From positions 186,001-250,000 of the forward strand of contig NBAY01000035.1 in NCBI GenBank assembly GCA_002794775.1: a stretch of DNA of 64,000 nucleotides. The letters are read 5' to 3'. The first letter of the stretch is position 1; the number at the start of each line of letters is the position of its first letter. The DNA is from Porodaedalea pini. Its lineage: Eukaryota; Basidiomycota; Agaricomycetes; Hymenochaetales; Hymenochaetaceae. Shown here piece by piece: positions 20,468 through 32,301 of the stretch. A model generated the notes under the pieces. It searched no databases and was not told the origin of the DNA. It saw nothing but the letters and a program-made list of their open reading frames with translations. A program made the translations under genes and the position numbers.

Positions 20468-22967
20468 CTAATTTGATCTCCCCAAAGCAGATTTCATTTC
20501 CGAGGGCTGGGAGGGGTGCTGTGATGTGGAAGGGGTCCCTTCGTCAGCAGTTCCAGATAATGCTTCCCTAAGCTCTTGTTCCGCAAGGTCTGCACGATTG
20601 TCGAGATTATGGTCAGAACCGATACCTACATCCGGACTGCCGGCCCTTCAGAAGCACAAGTAAGATCTCAGCTCCATAAAAACAAAACAAAAGATATTGT
20701 CACGCACAGCTCTCTTGGCACTACATTGGAAAACTTCGCTTTGCATTCGAAATGGTACACCTGCCATTAAGACACTCAGAAACTTCAGCAAAAAAAACAG
20801 GTGGTTGAACTGGTGCGCACGAGATCTTTCCAAGTCATTTTCCTGCGATGCACTGGATAGCAGCACTTGCAGACGAACGACGGTCCGAAATCTTCCATCT
20901 CCGCCATGGTAATAGAATCGGGCAGGTTCAACGAGCGGATCAGAGCGCATGCGACCTTGAGGATGCTTGGCGTTACGGAAGGCGTCGGCGGTTTCCCATC
21001 ATTTAAGGACCTGTATACCGCATTCCGCCGCAAATCGAGAAACTCTTCGACTGTGTAAAGAGAAGGAGAGAATAATGAAAACTCCTTCCACAGGATGAAA
21101 GAGGACGCGAGATGTAGGAGATCATCCGAGTTCGAGCTGTGTGCTGTCGAAAGGCAAGGGAGACCAGCGCTCTGGCGGGCACGAATAATGAGGTCCACGC
21201 ATTCGGCGCTCATTTGAGATTCGTGGTTCTGAACTACGCGGAACACCACGTATTCGACTTCGGTCCAGTCTGCTTCATGGAGTGATGCCTTCGATTCATA
21301 CTTGTCAACAAGCGCCTTTATTTCTGGATGCTCCTGCAGGTCTTCAAAGAGCATCTCTGGATTTAAGCCTTCGAGTTCTTTCCATTCGATGATAAATTGC
21401 TTGTAAAAGCTCCTGAACTCGGACCAGCGCTGGTCACGGAGAGCTGAAAGCGCCTTTTCGGCTCTTTCCCTTCGTCTAGTGGTTATGATCACTTGAAGTT
21501 GGGGTAGAATACTCTTCCAGACTGTATGAAGCAAAGCAAGCATGAGCTATGTAAGTCGGAATTGACTATAACACTTAGAAAAAGGAGCATACTCCTCTCA
21601 GTCAACTCCCGTGGCTGCCAAAGTATACTTCGCCACTCTGAGCTGTAAGAAATGCCGTTGCTCGCAAAATCCTCATCCGTGTAGCCTAACTCTTTAAGCC
21701 TCTTTAAAATACTTTCGTCGCCGTTAGCACAGATGAACACCTACAATCCAGTTAGCCTAACAATATGCGAACCTTTCCATCCTGGATTTTCTCTTCATAT
21801 GACCATCATTAGCTTTTACGAGACTCTGTTGAGATTCCCATTTATGAATGGCAACGGTATGCTGTGATACGTCGACATTAGCGTATAGGATGTTATCACT
21901 GAATGCTGACTGACCTCGCAAATTTTTGTGATTAGCTCTTTTCGACGTTCTAAAAACTGTTTCTGGCCTTCTGATCCTGCATCATACAGTTTATATTGGC
22001 GAATTGCATCTGTCAGGTCGGGAATGAAGAACTTTTGCCGCGCTAATATCTCGTCCGGCCAACTCATTAAGCCGTTCTGCTGCGGACCAAAGGCTGAAGC
22101 TGGCCAACGACATAATTATTCGATGAGATAAATGAGCTGGTATTTTGAACGAACACACACCTTTCTCAAAACAGCACAGTCGATACACAGCACAATCCGT
22201 TGAGGAAACGCCGTTGATATCATCAACTACTTTGCAACCTTGAACAATACTTTTACGATTTACCATGAGAGAGGCGCATAGGACGAAATGCTGCAGGCCA
22301 ACTGACTTTAAAGAGAAGCACCCTGGACAAAGGCGGACGCGTAAACCATAGTCGACTTTCTTGACTCCGGGAGCTCCACATCCCTTAGAGACACTGTGAG
22401 TCGGAGCGACACAACACAACATTTATAACCGTGGCATACCTGACAGAACGTTTCAAATAAAAGACTGATAAGTTGCGGTTCGTTGATGTCTCCTGGACTT
22501 TCTGGTATTTCCATGGCTCGCATCGTTGTACGCCATATCAAGCGCGCGGTCCTCGACATAAGCAGGTCACGTAGATCCTTGGTAGATCGAGAAAGGTGGA
22601 GGAGGTCGAGAGGGTTCAGGTGCCCCGCGATCTGCATTACGCGAAACATATATAACAGAGAAGGTTGTGACTAAAGGACACGCACCTCGCAGAATACTTC
22701 CATCGGCATCTGCATCATTAGAGCCAGCTTGCCCGACGTGCGGCTCTTGCGAATTTTCTGTGCCTTCACCTTCAAAGAAGGTCTTGTTCTGTTCTTGAGC
22801 TTGGCTGCTTTGGACGACTCGCCTGTGATAATCCTCTGCAGTCTCGTGAATGGCATCTCTGCTTAGCTCGACCGCATTAGTGCTAGCTAGTCATTCTTAC
22901 AGAAAGATAAAATTTGTTCACCTTTATTATGAAAAACAGCACTCGTAGTAAGTTCTTCGTCTGACAT
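20468..22967 (-). CDS. F-box family protein D, intact
   Basis: Eleven exons, all phase-consistent: 22967-22922, 22858-22686, 22631-22440, 22383-22307, 22249-22161, 22099-21915, 21861-21773, 21711-21593, 21521-20821, 20760-20708, 20645-20468; 633 aa. Order: MSDEELTTSA; TRLQRIITGESSKAAKLK; F-box at about 60-110 (LMMQMPMEVFCE, IAGHLNPLDLLHLSRSTKDL); Cys motif GCGAPGVKKVDYGLRVRLC/PGC at about 138-160; LCCFEKG; QKFFIPDLTDAIRQYKLYDA; a helical region (ILPQLQVIITTRRRERAEKA); FVCKCCYPVHRRKMTWKDL; and VYHFE. F-box proteins bind Skp1 and serve as substrate receptors of SCF ubiquitin ligases. The two Cys/His motifs may bind zinc and may form part of the substrate-recognition region; that is inference. 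The donor of intron 10 differs from copy F (GT at 20707). Confidence 0.82.
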
Positions 22968-22989
22968 GACGCTCCCGAGTGTAGTGACA

Positions 22990-23075
22990 GGAGATGATGA
23001 GTGGCATGGGCAGGACGCGACTTAGGCGCGCGTCTCGCGTGACGCGCTATTCACAATTTAGAGCTCCGATTAAAC
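22990..23075 (-). promoter_or_regulatory. Shared upstream module of F-box gene D
   Basis: On the plus strand it reads GATGATGAGTGGCA, GACGCGACTTAGGCGCGCG, GACGCG and TTTAGAGCTCCGATT. The same string with few changes lies upstream of E. Confidence 0.45.
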
Positions 23076-23440
23076 CGTGAGAAGAAGCTGCTTTACTTGA
23101 TGTCACTTTGTCAGTGTCTGGTTGCCTTCCGACTCTCTCTGTTTCCTACTTGTAGGTACCGTCCAGTGCTCATCGACTAAATGAGCACCAGTACTACAAT
23201 ATTCTGTTCCATTTAGCTTTCCTATCTGTCAGCCCTCGTGGACCTGTCTAATTGGACTATAGACTGGCTAACGGATTTGGACTCAGACTGTATCCTCTTC
23301 AATCGCTTCAAGATTTTTTTCAAACGAATGCCAGCCGTCTCTTCTCTGCTCTTCCGCTTTCTTCACATCGCCGAATGACCTTTCTCTATAGCTGCTTTTT
23401 CTTTCTATCAACCTTCCGAGAATATCTTCTTCATCTTATG

Positions 23441-23530
23441 GTACTAGCGGTCGCCCTCCGCGAGAGTCGCTGCCGCCACCGATGCATAGGCGAGTGTGCG
23501 GCAAGAGAGCAGCGTCTTGATCACGGGAAT
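23441..23530 (-). pseudogene. GUT2 5' fragment, duplicated
   Basis: Read on the minus strand it aligns with GUT2 codons 1-29: [18 protein letters not shown] compares with [18 protein letters not shown]. The start codon has become ATT, and homology stops at the duplication junction, so it cannot encode the enzyme. The homologous upstream region continues to about 24270. Confidence 0.75.
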
Positions 23531-26129
23531 CCCGAGTATGTGGGGACGAGGGGAGACGAGGGAGACGAGGACGAAGATAGCGAACTCGATGTAAGTATGT
23601 TTCTGTGTACTCTAAGTTTCTGGGCTCTGGCACACGGCCCGCCGGACCGTTTTTGAATGTGACCAGCCCGGCGACACCCACGTCTACTCCGTGGGGAATT
23701 CATCCGTTTGCAAACTTGCATGGTCGAATCTAGTCAACACAATAAAGACAGAACATACCGTTCAGGTTTCTCTCTGCTATATTATCCCTTATTTGAAGTC
23801 ATATTCTTGCTTGTGTGAATATTAATCACCCCAAGGAACCAGAAATGGCCCCGGCCGACTCTCAGATTCAGTGAATCTACGCCCGAACGGATCATAAGTG
23901 ATGTATCGAAATTGGCGATCGCGTCGATATCCTATCAGATCGTCCAAACGAAGTTCCCGCCTCGAATGTCTGCACTGGCAGACCTCCCCGTGCGCGTCGA
24001 CTCCGACTCGCAAGCTCCGCAGCTTTTGTCGCAGATATCGCTTGATAGCACCAGCCAATGGGAGCGCACCATCTTTCATCAAACTGCGGACTTTCTTAAC
24101 CTGTTCGCACTAACTTGGACTTGGCACCGAAGAACTTCGACTGGACTAACAGAGTCCGGAGCGGAGTCGAGGAACGAGAGGAACTCTCTTACTTCTCGTT
24201 CGTCGAGGAGCTGCGAAGCTGTCTCTGTGGCTTCTTCTCTCGCTTTCGTGGTATCACCTCCTCCAGCTGAGAGATAAGGAGCATCATCAGGAAAAAGACT
24301 TGTATTGGTGAAGGCCTCGACTGCACAGTACTGCAAACCTGACGATCCACCCTGAATTAGTCCCTCTAAGGCTCTCACCTTGAGAGAATGTGCGTTATAT
24401 CAGTCATGTTTGTGAGACACAGACAACGCACTTGCAAGGGACTCATATGTCACGCAACGCCGCGGCCCCGTAGCAATTCCCAAGAGGTTATATATATATA
24501 CCGCTGGAACACCGACACATGCTCTTCATAGAAGTCTTGTTGATCTATATGGTTGCATCTGTGCTTTGCGACAGATCCCGTCCAACTCTGCTTTGAGACG
24601 CTTCATCCTATCTGCCAAGATGACAAGCTTGCATAAGCCTAGCCTGAGCCTGGTACTATTTTTCTCGCAGAGCTTGGAAAGGCAGAGAAAGGAATGTGGT
24701 TTCCGGCGAGCTTCACCCGAGTTGCAGTTGAAGAATTCCGGCCACTTCATCTCGAGTTGTAATGTCACATTAATATGCCCCGGTTCTCAAAGCACCTTCT
24801 CTGACCCTCTTAAAGACAATCCACCAGTTTGGAAGTGGAAGTCTCAGTGTGATTTCACACTGAAGGACCGGCGAGAGCGGCCGATCAGCTATCGGAGGCA
24901 GAAGGAGCTCTGGGAAGAATGTTGCGGTGCAGAATGAGCCCTGCGGTTGGCGGAGATTCTGGAAATAAGCCGTCGGCATCCTCTGGGAGGGTTCATCACC
25001 GCTTGACACGTATAACAACAATACTACAGTGTACCGCGGCAGTTCGCATCAACTGTGCCGGGCCCGGAGTTTTGAGTTTCCGAGTCTGGGAATTTTTCTT
25101 TTGTAATAGAAGTAACAAAGTTATCCAATACCTCGCAATTTCAGGGGTTGTTCTAAAAATAGATTTCCACTTTTTTTTATTATAAATATTAAAAAATTGA
25201 ATTAAATATTGTTTTAAGGTCAATGTCATCATTTGATGTACAGAAATAATTTAAAAAAGAACAGGGGCTAAGCTTTGAACTTGCTTCATCCATCAAGCAT
25301 CCTTTCCGACCTCAGTTGTGTAAAAAATGCCACTAAGTGGCGTGAAATCTAGAGCTGCTAAACTACAAAGGTCAACCGGCGGGAAGTCATTTACCATAGC
25401 CACAACTTGTGACAAGCTTCCTCGGTATTTGGGACCAAGACGAAATCGGCATCAATTAGTAAGGTAAGTGATCGACGCTATGTTATGTAAAATAGCCTTT
25501 CCTGGAGACTTATGTAATAAATAAAAATGATTTTTAAATATTTCCGCCAAATCCTGAGACAAGATATTTTCAAACTTAAGATAAAAATAATCCGAGCAAA
25601 GTACATTGTAGCTATTCATTGTAGCTATCTATCTATCTAGGTTACATGGCTAATTAATGTGTTTTGACGGAGGAGATAGAGTTGGGAATCGACGCGTTTG
25701 AGTTGTCGGCTTCATCCGCGGTACACTGTAGTACTGATCATTTTCTCTGTTCTTTTTCTATACCAAGGCCCATCTATCCTTGCAGAACGCATACCTGCAT
25801 CATAGCTTACACCTGTACTAGCTTTGAAATCTCAGTCCGTATGTACAGCATGAATGGAAGATGCTATTAAAACAATCCGATATTTATGTTTGCCAGGTAT
25901 AATCACATGCCGTGCCTCTCCTACATCTCAGTACAAGCTCCGGCAACAGACTTGGATACTGCATGAGAGACTGAGACAAAATCAGCGACTGTTCGAAAAA
26001 GGTCCTGGTCGGGTCTTCATTCATCTCCGACTTCAGTTTACTGCTGTTTATCTCCTCAGTCGAGCGTCACCCTGCGGTGTCTGTTTTATACGGGCAAAAG
26101 AAAGCGCTAAATGCTACTGCCACTGCCAC
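23531..26129. other. Duplicated GUT2 upstream region, then AT-rich filler
   Basis: 23531-24270 matches the GUT2 upstream region. A minus-strand ORF at 24079-24378 (99 aa, ending LRKSAV) partly overlaps this homology and has no known family. 24300-26129 has no match elsewhere in the window. It includes an AT-rich stretch at about 25130-25270 and short TATC repeats near 25625. ORFs up to 123 aa (24566-24937) lack recognisable domains. Confidence 0.4.
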
Positions 26130-28834
26130 TCATATACAACACAGGACGTTGCGTACCTCATGTGTGCGGGGATCCGACGTAGTCGCAATCTTTTCGTCAG
26201 CAGTTCCGGCCCCGAGTAATGTTTCTCTGAAATCTAGCTCTGCAAAGTCCGTACGATCATCAAGGTTGTGGTCAGGACCGATACCTATGTACTGAATTCT
26301 GTCCCTTCATAAGCATAAATAAGGTTGTAGTACTAGTTTCAATAAAACAATCAAAAACTCTTGCCACGCATGGCTGTCTTGGCACAACATTATACCAATT
26401 CGCCTTGCATTCGAAATGGTTAACCTGAAAAAACGCTCAGAAGCTTACGCGAACGATAGAGATTGAAATGGCACGTACAAGGTTCATCCAGGTCATTTTC
26501 CTGCGATGCACTGGGTCGCAGCACTTGCAGACGAACGACGGTCCGAAACCTTCCATCTCCGCCAAACTAATGGAATCGGCCAGGCCCAACGAGTGGATCA
26601 GAGCGCATGCGACCTTGAGGATGGTTGGAGTTACAGAAGGCGTCGGCGGTTTCCCATCATTTAAGGCCCCGTATACCGCATTCCGCCGCAAATCGAGAAA
26701 CTCTTCAAATGTGTAAAGAGAAGGAGAGAATAACGAGAATTCCTTCCACAGAATGAATGAAGGTACGAGATGTAGGAGATCGCCCGAATTCGAGCTGTGT
26801 GCTGTCGAAAGGCAAGGGAGATGTTAAGAGTAATGATCGACATCGCTTAATTTGGTAGTACGCATATAATCAGAACGTTCGTCTTCTTGCCACCTCAGTC
26901 TTATACCACGAAAGACTGAGGTGAGTGTCTCTCTTATTTCGATCCTTTAACAGTAGCTTAGCAATACCATGCAGTTTATTGTTTTACAGGTACTTTAATA
27001 ATACAGAGTCTTATACCACGAAAGACTGAGTTTATTGTTTTACAGGAGACCAGAGCTTTGGCGGGCAGAAATAATGAGAGCTACACAATCTGCTTTCATT
27101 TGAACTTCATGGTCGCGAACTACACTGAACAACACGCTTTCGACTTCGATCCATTCCGCTTCGCAGAGTGATGTCTTCGAATGATCTTTGTCAATAAGCC
27201 TCTTTATTTCTGGATGCTGCCCCAGGTCTTCAAGGAGCAACGATGGACCTGAGCCTTCGAGTTCTTTCCATGCGGTGCCGAATTGTTTGTAAAAACTCCT
27301 GAATTCGGGGCAGCGCTGGTCACGAAAAGCTGAAAGCGCCTTATTATCTCTTTCCCTCGTCTAGTGGTTATGATCACTTGAAGTTGGGGTAGAATACTCT
27401 TCCAGACTGTAAGGACCAAAGCAAGTTAAGAAATAAGTCGTGTCGACTGGAAGATTTAGAAAGGGGCGCATACTTCTTTCGGTCAGCTCCCGATGTTGTC
27501 AAGTATAGTTCTCCACTCCGAGCTGTTATATTTGTCATTGTTCGTTAGATCTTCATCCGTGTAGCATAGTTCTCTAAGCCTTTCCAAAATGCTTTTGTCG
27601 ATATTAGCTTGGATAGCATCAAAACCCATTCACTTAAAATAATATACAAACCTTTCCTTCCGCGATTCTATCTCCCAAAGGCCATCAATCGCTTTGATGC
27701 GGCTCTGTTCAGCTTCCCATCTCCGAATGGCCATGGCCTGTTGCGGCACGGCGATGTCAGTGTATAGGATGTTGCCGCTGAATACTGACTGACCGCACAA
27801 ATTTTGATTGCTAGTACCTTTCGACGCTCTAAAAAGAGCCTTTGATCTTCCAAGCCAGCATCGTACAGTTTATATTGGCGAATTGCATCTGTGAGATCGG
27901 GAACGAAGAACCTTTGTCGCGTATATATCTCGTTCGACAAAGTTATTAAGTCATTCTGCAACGGACCAGTAGCAAAAGCTGCCCAACGAGTTTTATGTTT
28001 GATGTGAGTAATAAACTGATGTTTAAATGTAAACTTACCTCTCTCGAAACAGCACAGACGATACACAGCATAATCCGTCGCATAAACGCCCTCAACCGCT
28101 TTATAGCCCTGAACAACACTTTTACACCTGGTTATTAGAGCGTCACATCGCATAAAGCTTTACAGACTGACTTTAAAGAGAAGCACCCTGGACAGAGGCG
28201 GACGCGTAAACCATAGTCGACTTTCCTGATGCGCGGAGGTCCACATCCCTGAGATATAAGCGTGAGTCGGAGCAAAACAACTTATAATACTGACCATAGC
28301 ACACCTAGCAGAATGTTTCAAATAAGAAACTGGCAAGCTGTGGCTCGTTAATGTCCTTGGGCGTCTTGAATCTCCATGGCTTAAATGGTGCTGTGCCATA
28401 TCATCCGTGCAGTCCTCGACATAACCAGGGCGCGTAGCCCTTTAGTTGATCGGGAAAGATGGAGTATGTCGAGAGGATACAAGTATCCCGAAATCTGTAT
28501 TAGGCGAAATATATAACAGAGAAGGTTGCGACTAAAGGACCCGCACCTTGCAGAATACTCCCAGTGGCATCTGCATCATGCATCATTAGAGCCAGCTCAC
28601 CCGATGTACGGCTCTTGCGGTTCTTTGTACCTTCGTCTTTAGAGGAGGCTTCTTTTTGTTCTTTAGCTTGGCTGCTTTGGACGACTCGCCTGTGATAATC
28701 CTCTGCAGTCTCGTGAATGGCGTCTCTGCTTAGCTCGACCGCATTAGTGCTAGCTAGTCATTCTTACAGAAAGATGAAATGCATTCACTTGTATGATGAA
28801 AATAAGCACTCGTAGTAAGTTCTTCGTCTGGCAT
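26130..28834 (-). pseudogene. F-box family gene E, disrupted by a solo LTR
   Basis: Closest relative of D. It begins MPDEELTTSA (start 28834-28832) and keeps the family exon order. Lesions: TAA at 28383-28381 inside the F-box exon (WHSTI, stop, where D has WRTTMRAM); a two-base loss just after it; a one-base loss at about 27354 (TTRRGKE instead of TTRRRERAEKA); and a 223-bp insertion at 26822-27044 in the large exon. Downstream of the insertion FVCKCCDPVHRRKMTW, VNHFECKANW and the terminal LDFRETLL segment remain readable, to a TGA near 26130. The number of independent lesions shows it is dead. Confidence 0.8.
26822..27044. mobile_element. Solo LTR with 5-bp target-site duplication
   Basis: A 223-bp insertion starts with TGTTAAGAG and ends with TTGTTTTACA, so it has the TG...CA termini of a retrotransposon LTR. 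It is flanked by GGAGA on both sides (26817-26821 and 27045-27049), and paralogue D has a single GGAGA at the same place. No internal retroelement genes are present. Inside, a hairpin-forming segment (AGTCTTATACCACGAAAGACT) and a TTTATTGTTTTACAGG segment each occur twice. Confidence 0.82.
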
Positions 28835-28867
28835 GACGCTCCCGAGGGCAGTGACAGGAGACCCGAG

Positions 28868-28944
28868 ATGATGAGTGGCACGGCAAGACGCGACTTAGGC
28901 GCGCGTCTCGCATGACGCGCTATTCACAATTTAGAGCTCCGATT
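28868..28944 (-). promoter_or_regulatory. Shared upstream module of F-box pseudogene E
   Basis: Nearly the same as the D module: GATGATGAGTGGCA, AGACGCGACTTAGGCGCGC, GACGCGC and TTTAGAGCTCCGATT. Confidence 0.4.
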
Positions 28945-29296
28945 CAACCGTGAGACGAAGCTGCTCTATTTGATGTCACTCTGTCAGTGTGTCTGGTTGC
29001 CTTCCGACTCTCTCTGTAGGTTCTGTCCAGTGCTCATCGACTCAATGAGCACCAGTACTGAAATATTCTGTTCCATTTAGCCTTCCTATCTGTCAGCCCT
29101 CGTGAACTTGTCTAACTGGACTACAGGCTGGCTAACGGATTTGGACTCAGACTGTATCCTCCTCAATCGCTTCAAAATTCCCCAAACGGATGCCAGTGAT
29201 CCCTGCTCTCTCTTCTACTTTCTTCACCTCGCCGAGTGACCCTTCTCTATAGCTGCTTTTTCTCAATCAACCCTCTGAGAATATCTTCTTCATCCT

Positions 29297-29943
29297 ATGG
29301 TACCTCCATCTTATCTGGTTGCCCGAATGAAGGCTCGAAATGCCTGCACGCCCATCTCAGACAAGCTGGCGTTCTGCAAGGTAGACTTGATCGGGATAGG
29401 TGCGCCTGCGAGCACTCACCGGTGTTGCTAGTGCTAACGCTCCTTTTTCTGCTTCTCGTTCCGACAGGAATCATTGCATTTACTATCTTCTTTCTCCTCT
29501 TTTGCCTCGAGCGCATTGTTCGGGTCGTGCGGAGGACCTTATCCCAGCGGCGGAGCTGTCAGCCAGTAGTACAGTCGCCGACCCAAAGCGAAGTCACGCT
29601 CATGACCGACTCCTCGACCGTCAAGCAACTGTCTGATGGGACAAAGTGCATGCCTCCACTCCACCGTTGCCTCGAGCGTTCTGAGTCAGAGTCTCTGTAC
29701 GACTACAACAACCCTCCTCGCCCGAGTCTGCGTCAGCTCTATTCCGAGTCTTCGTCCCTTGCAAGCGTCCATATCTCGAGGCCGCAACTTGCGTACACCC
29801 GTTCGGATGACCTACTCCGCACTATTCCTGTCTCCAACGTCAGCTTCACAGGCCTCCATACTCGTACTATGTCCGACTGTTCAGTGGACACAATTTTTGG
29901 CTCACCGCCACGGGCCTCTACCCCGCCGCCTTGCACCCGGTGA
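29297..29943 (+). CDS. Small single-pass membrane protein, unknown function
   Basis: Two exons, 29297-29399 and 29468-29943, give 192 aa. The intron has a GTGCGC donor, a CTAAC branch-like site and a pyrimidine-rich CGACAG acceptor. Residues ~35-57 (GIIAFTIFFLLFCLERIV) form one hydrophobic segment followed by a basic stretch (RVVRRTLSQRR), suggesting a cytosolic C-terminus. The tail is Ser/Thr-rich (SLRQLYSESSSL, SDDLLRTIPVS) and ends in ASTPPPCTR. No known family was recognised. A decayed homologue lies at 48930-49410 in the mirrored position, which supports the conserved frame of the membrane segment. An unspliced reading from 29236 also exists but lacks an ATG. Confidence 0.55.
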
Positions 29944-30435
29944 TTTACTAACGATCTCCGACAAAAACGATTGGCATCGGCGATTTGTATCTTTCTCTCG
30001 TGCTATTCGAATCCTCAACAAGTTCCCAGTGTTTTAATGCCCTAACCTGTTTCCTCGAACCCATGTCACCATCTTTCTCCTTGCTATGACAGCTGTGTTT
30101 TCGCTTTGCTTTCTGCTCTATGGTCTCTCAATTGTAGTCTACCGTGAAGCTCTGATGGAACCTGACGTGGATCTAGGCTCTAAGCAAATATAAACTCATG
30201 ATCATTGATATTGTTTGTCGAATACCATCATGGGCGTTATCAAAAAAAAAACACCTGTGAAAAGCGATTTCATTGCAAAATGTGAGTGGTCCCTTACATA
30301 ATGGTCGTAAGGGCAGGAGAGAACGGTGGAGGGAAACATACTTCACAGAGGAATAAGATACAATACCATCATCGAAGACACTCTACCTCGCTTAACGGAA
30401 CACTATACAACGCGAGTAAACCCTAAACATTCCAG
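29944..30435. other. Intergenic, nothing recognised
   Basis: Lies between the membrane-protein gene and the convergent ARP6 end. The last ~150 bases align at lower identity with sequence beyond the other ARP6 copy (48360-48440), part of the inverted duplication. Confidence 0.4.
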
Positions 30436-32301
30436 TCATCCTTTCTTCGCCGTCTGAGACCTAGATGTTCTCATCGGCTTCTTCTCGACCCCGAATTCGC
30501 CTTCATGCGGCTTCGATCCCCGGAATCTCGCCTTACTTCGAGCAGTTTCTTTCACTGACCCTTGCGGCATCCCGCCCCCGTCTTCCTTCGCTTGCAATCC
30601 AACTCTGCCGAACTTCCTCATACATCCGTTGCTCCCGGCCTCCTCATATTCAGCACGCGTCACAGATACGTTGTGAAACCCTGGTTGGCGTGCTAATTCC
30701 GCACCACAAAAGTAAGCAGCAGTGATTGGACTGCGCAAGTAAAGAACGTTATAATCATCGAAAAGATAAGCGAACTCAGTTCACTTGCTTGGATGATTCA
30801 TATATGCGGACTTCGTGTTCAACTGGTGCAAGACTTCTCAATTCACTCATCCTGGACACAAACTGACCATTCAGAAAAACTTCAGATTGAGCTTAGATCG
30901 AGAACACATACAATCTGTCCCGAAACCCAGAGAACATCACGTTCCCTCCGATCAGTCCGATATTCGCCCAGAACATCCCCTGCACGTCCTCTCCCAAACA
31001 CGAGATCGCGTCTGCAATCGTACACGAGAGTCCTGCCTGAGGAAGTCCTGACAGAAGATTGATATTACGATCGACCACACCCCAATTCAAAGAAGGACGA
31101 ACCAATATCATTGGGCCTGAAAAGAACCTCGGGCACACAGAATCGTTCAGTACTCATTCGCAGAACGTCCTCGTCCGCTCTGACCGTCTCCTCCTGCAAC
31201 TTCACCCTTCCCGGTCGATTCTCCGCGAACTTCGGTAAGATATATTCCTGCACGATCTTCGACGGTTCGGAACTATTCAAGCACAGAGAGGATAAACATC
31301 TGTAACAACCATCAGCGATGGCGCGCTCACCGACTCAACTCCATATCTTCCTTATAATTTGTGGACACATAGCAACACTGCTCCTTCACATCATTCGTGA
31401 TGTACGTTTCACCCATCAGATCATACTGTCGGAATGACAGCAGCTCCTTTAGGTGGTTCGTCAGAAGCTTGCCTCCAACATCCATTCTGACCAACATTCA
31501 GTGACGCTCAAGGAAGGTTCAACCCAGATAAGCTCACCTTCGAACACCTTTCCAGACAACCTTCCCATTCATCATGGGCACCACATGAGTGAAACTAAAT
31601 CCAGAATCGACGATCAGCATGCATTCAGGAGCGCCCTCGGTTGCTTCGCTCCGGAACAATGTCCCGTAAGGCATCAAAGACGCAGCTGGATGAGCACAGG
31701 TTAAACATACTTCTCCCACTATTCAACTCACTCACGTGTACAGCGATAGTAAGACTGGAACTCATACTCTTCGAACACAAATTCGTCATACTGTTCTTGA
31801 ATGTTTGGTAGGTTAAAATATGGCTCTGTGATGAGGAGAGACGCGTCGGGAGTGTTGACCTAATTGCAAATCAATAATAATGGCCTCCTTCATTATGTTG
31901 TGCCAATACCTTCAATCCATCTGTCGAGAATAAGCCATCCCATATGGCCTTCTCAGCGTCCCAGTCCGTCAGATAGCCCTGTTCTCCCGTGAAACCCCGT
32001 TGATGTCTGTCACAAGCAGGAACGCACCCTTTCGAAAGGGAGACGGTAATGAAGAGAAGCAAAGTCTTTGCAACGGTCGAATTCGCGTCCAAAGAACGTT
32101 TCCTTCTCTCCTTTTGTCTGTCGAACAATCGCATTCCTCACAATTCTGCACCATGGTGTGAGCGTGGCGTCGACCGGTCCCAACACGAAATAGCGCTCAC
32201 CTGGGTTCTGCCAATCCTTCCCCAGCCTCAGATGCCGTCACAACATTTGTTTTAATCGTCGATGCGCCATTGTCGAGCACGATGACGGGTGTCGGTTGCA
32301 T
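30436..32301 (-). CDS. ARP6: Actin-related protein 6, left copy
   Basis: Ten exons mirror those of the right copy. Start 32301-32299, stop at 30436; about 459 aa. It begins [18 protein letters not shown], the actin-fold phosphate-binding start of ARP6. Later motifs are [57 protein letters not shown] and the C-terminal Arp6 region. ARP6 is a nuclear subunit of the SWR1 complex, which exchanges H2A for H2A.Z. Over 30558-32301 the DNA is almost identical to the right copy, but the last ~40 codons differ at several positions ([10 protein letters not shown] versus [10 protein letters not shown]; ending TAKKG versus TAKG). The gene is divergent from TANGO2. Confidence 0.9.

Larger units (their letters stand above)
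19501..23437 (+). repeat. Tandem segmental duplication, unit 1
   Basis: Unit 1 comprises the first ~29 codons of GUT2, its upstream region, F-box D and about 470 bp upstream of F-box D. The same order is found in 23441-29296. The junction at about 23437-23441 joins the sequence upstream of F-box D (which in unit 2 leads into the membrane-protein gene at 29297) directly to the internal GUT2 fragment. Confidence 0.7.
23441..29296 (+). repeat. Tandem segmental duplication, unit 2
   Basis: Diverged copy of 19501-23437: GUT2 5' fragment, upstream region, then F-box E and its upstream flank. It is longer than unit 1 because about 1.8 kb (roughly 24300-26100) has no counterpart and a solo LTR is inserted at 26822. 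Confidence 0.65.

Noticed and set aside
26905..27030. Repeated palindromic units resembling a CRISPR array
   Set aside because: Only two copies, inside a solo LTR in a eukaryotic genome.
26817..27049. The 223-bp insert in F-box E as an intron
   Set aside because: On the coding strand the borders lack a GT...AG pair at the insertion points, and the flanking GGAGA duplication and TG...CA ends fit an LTR.
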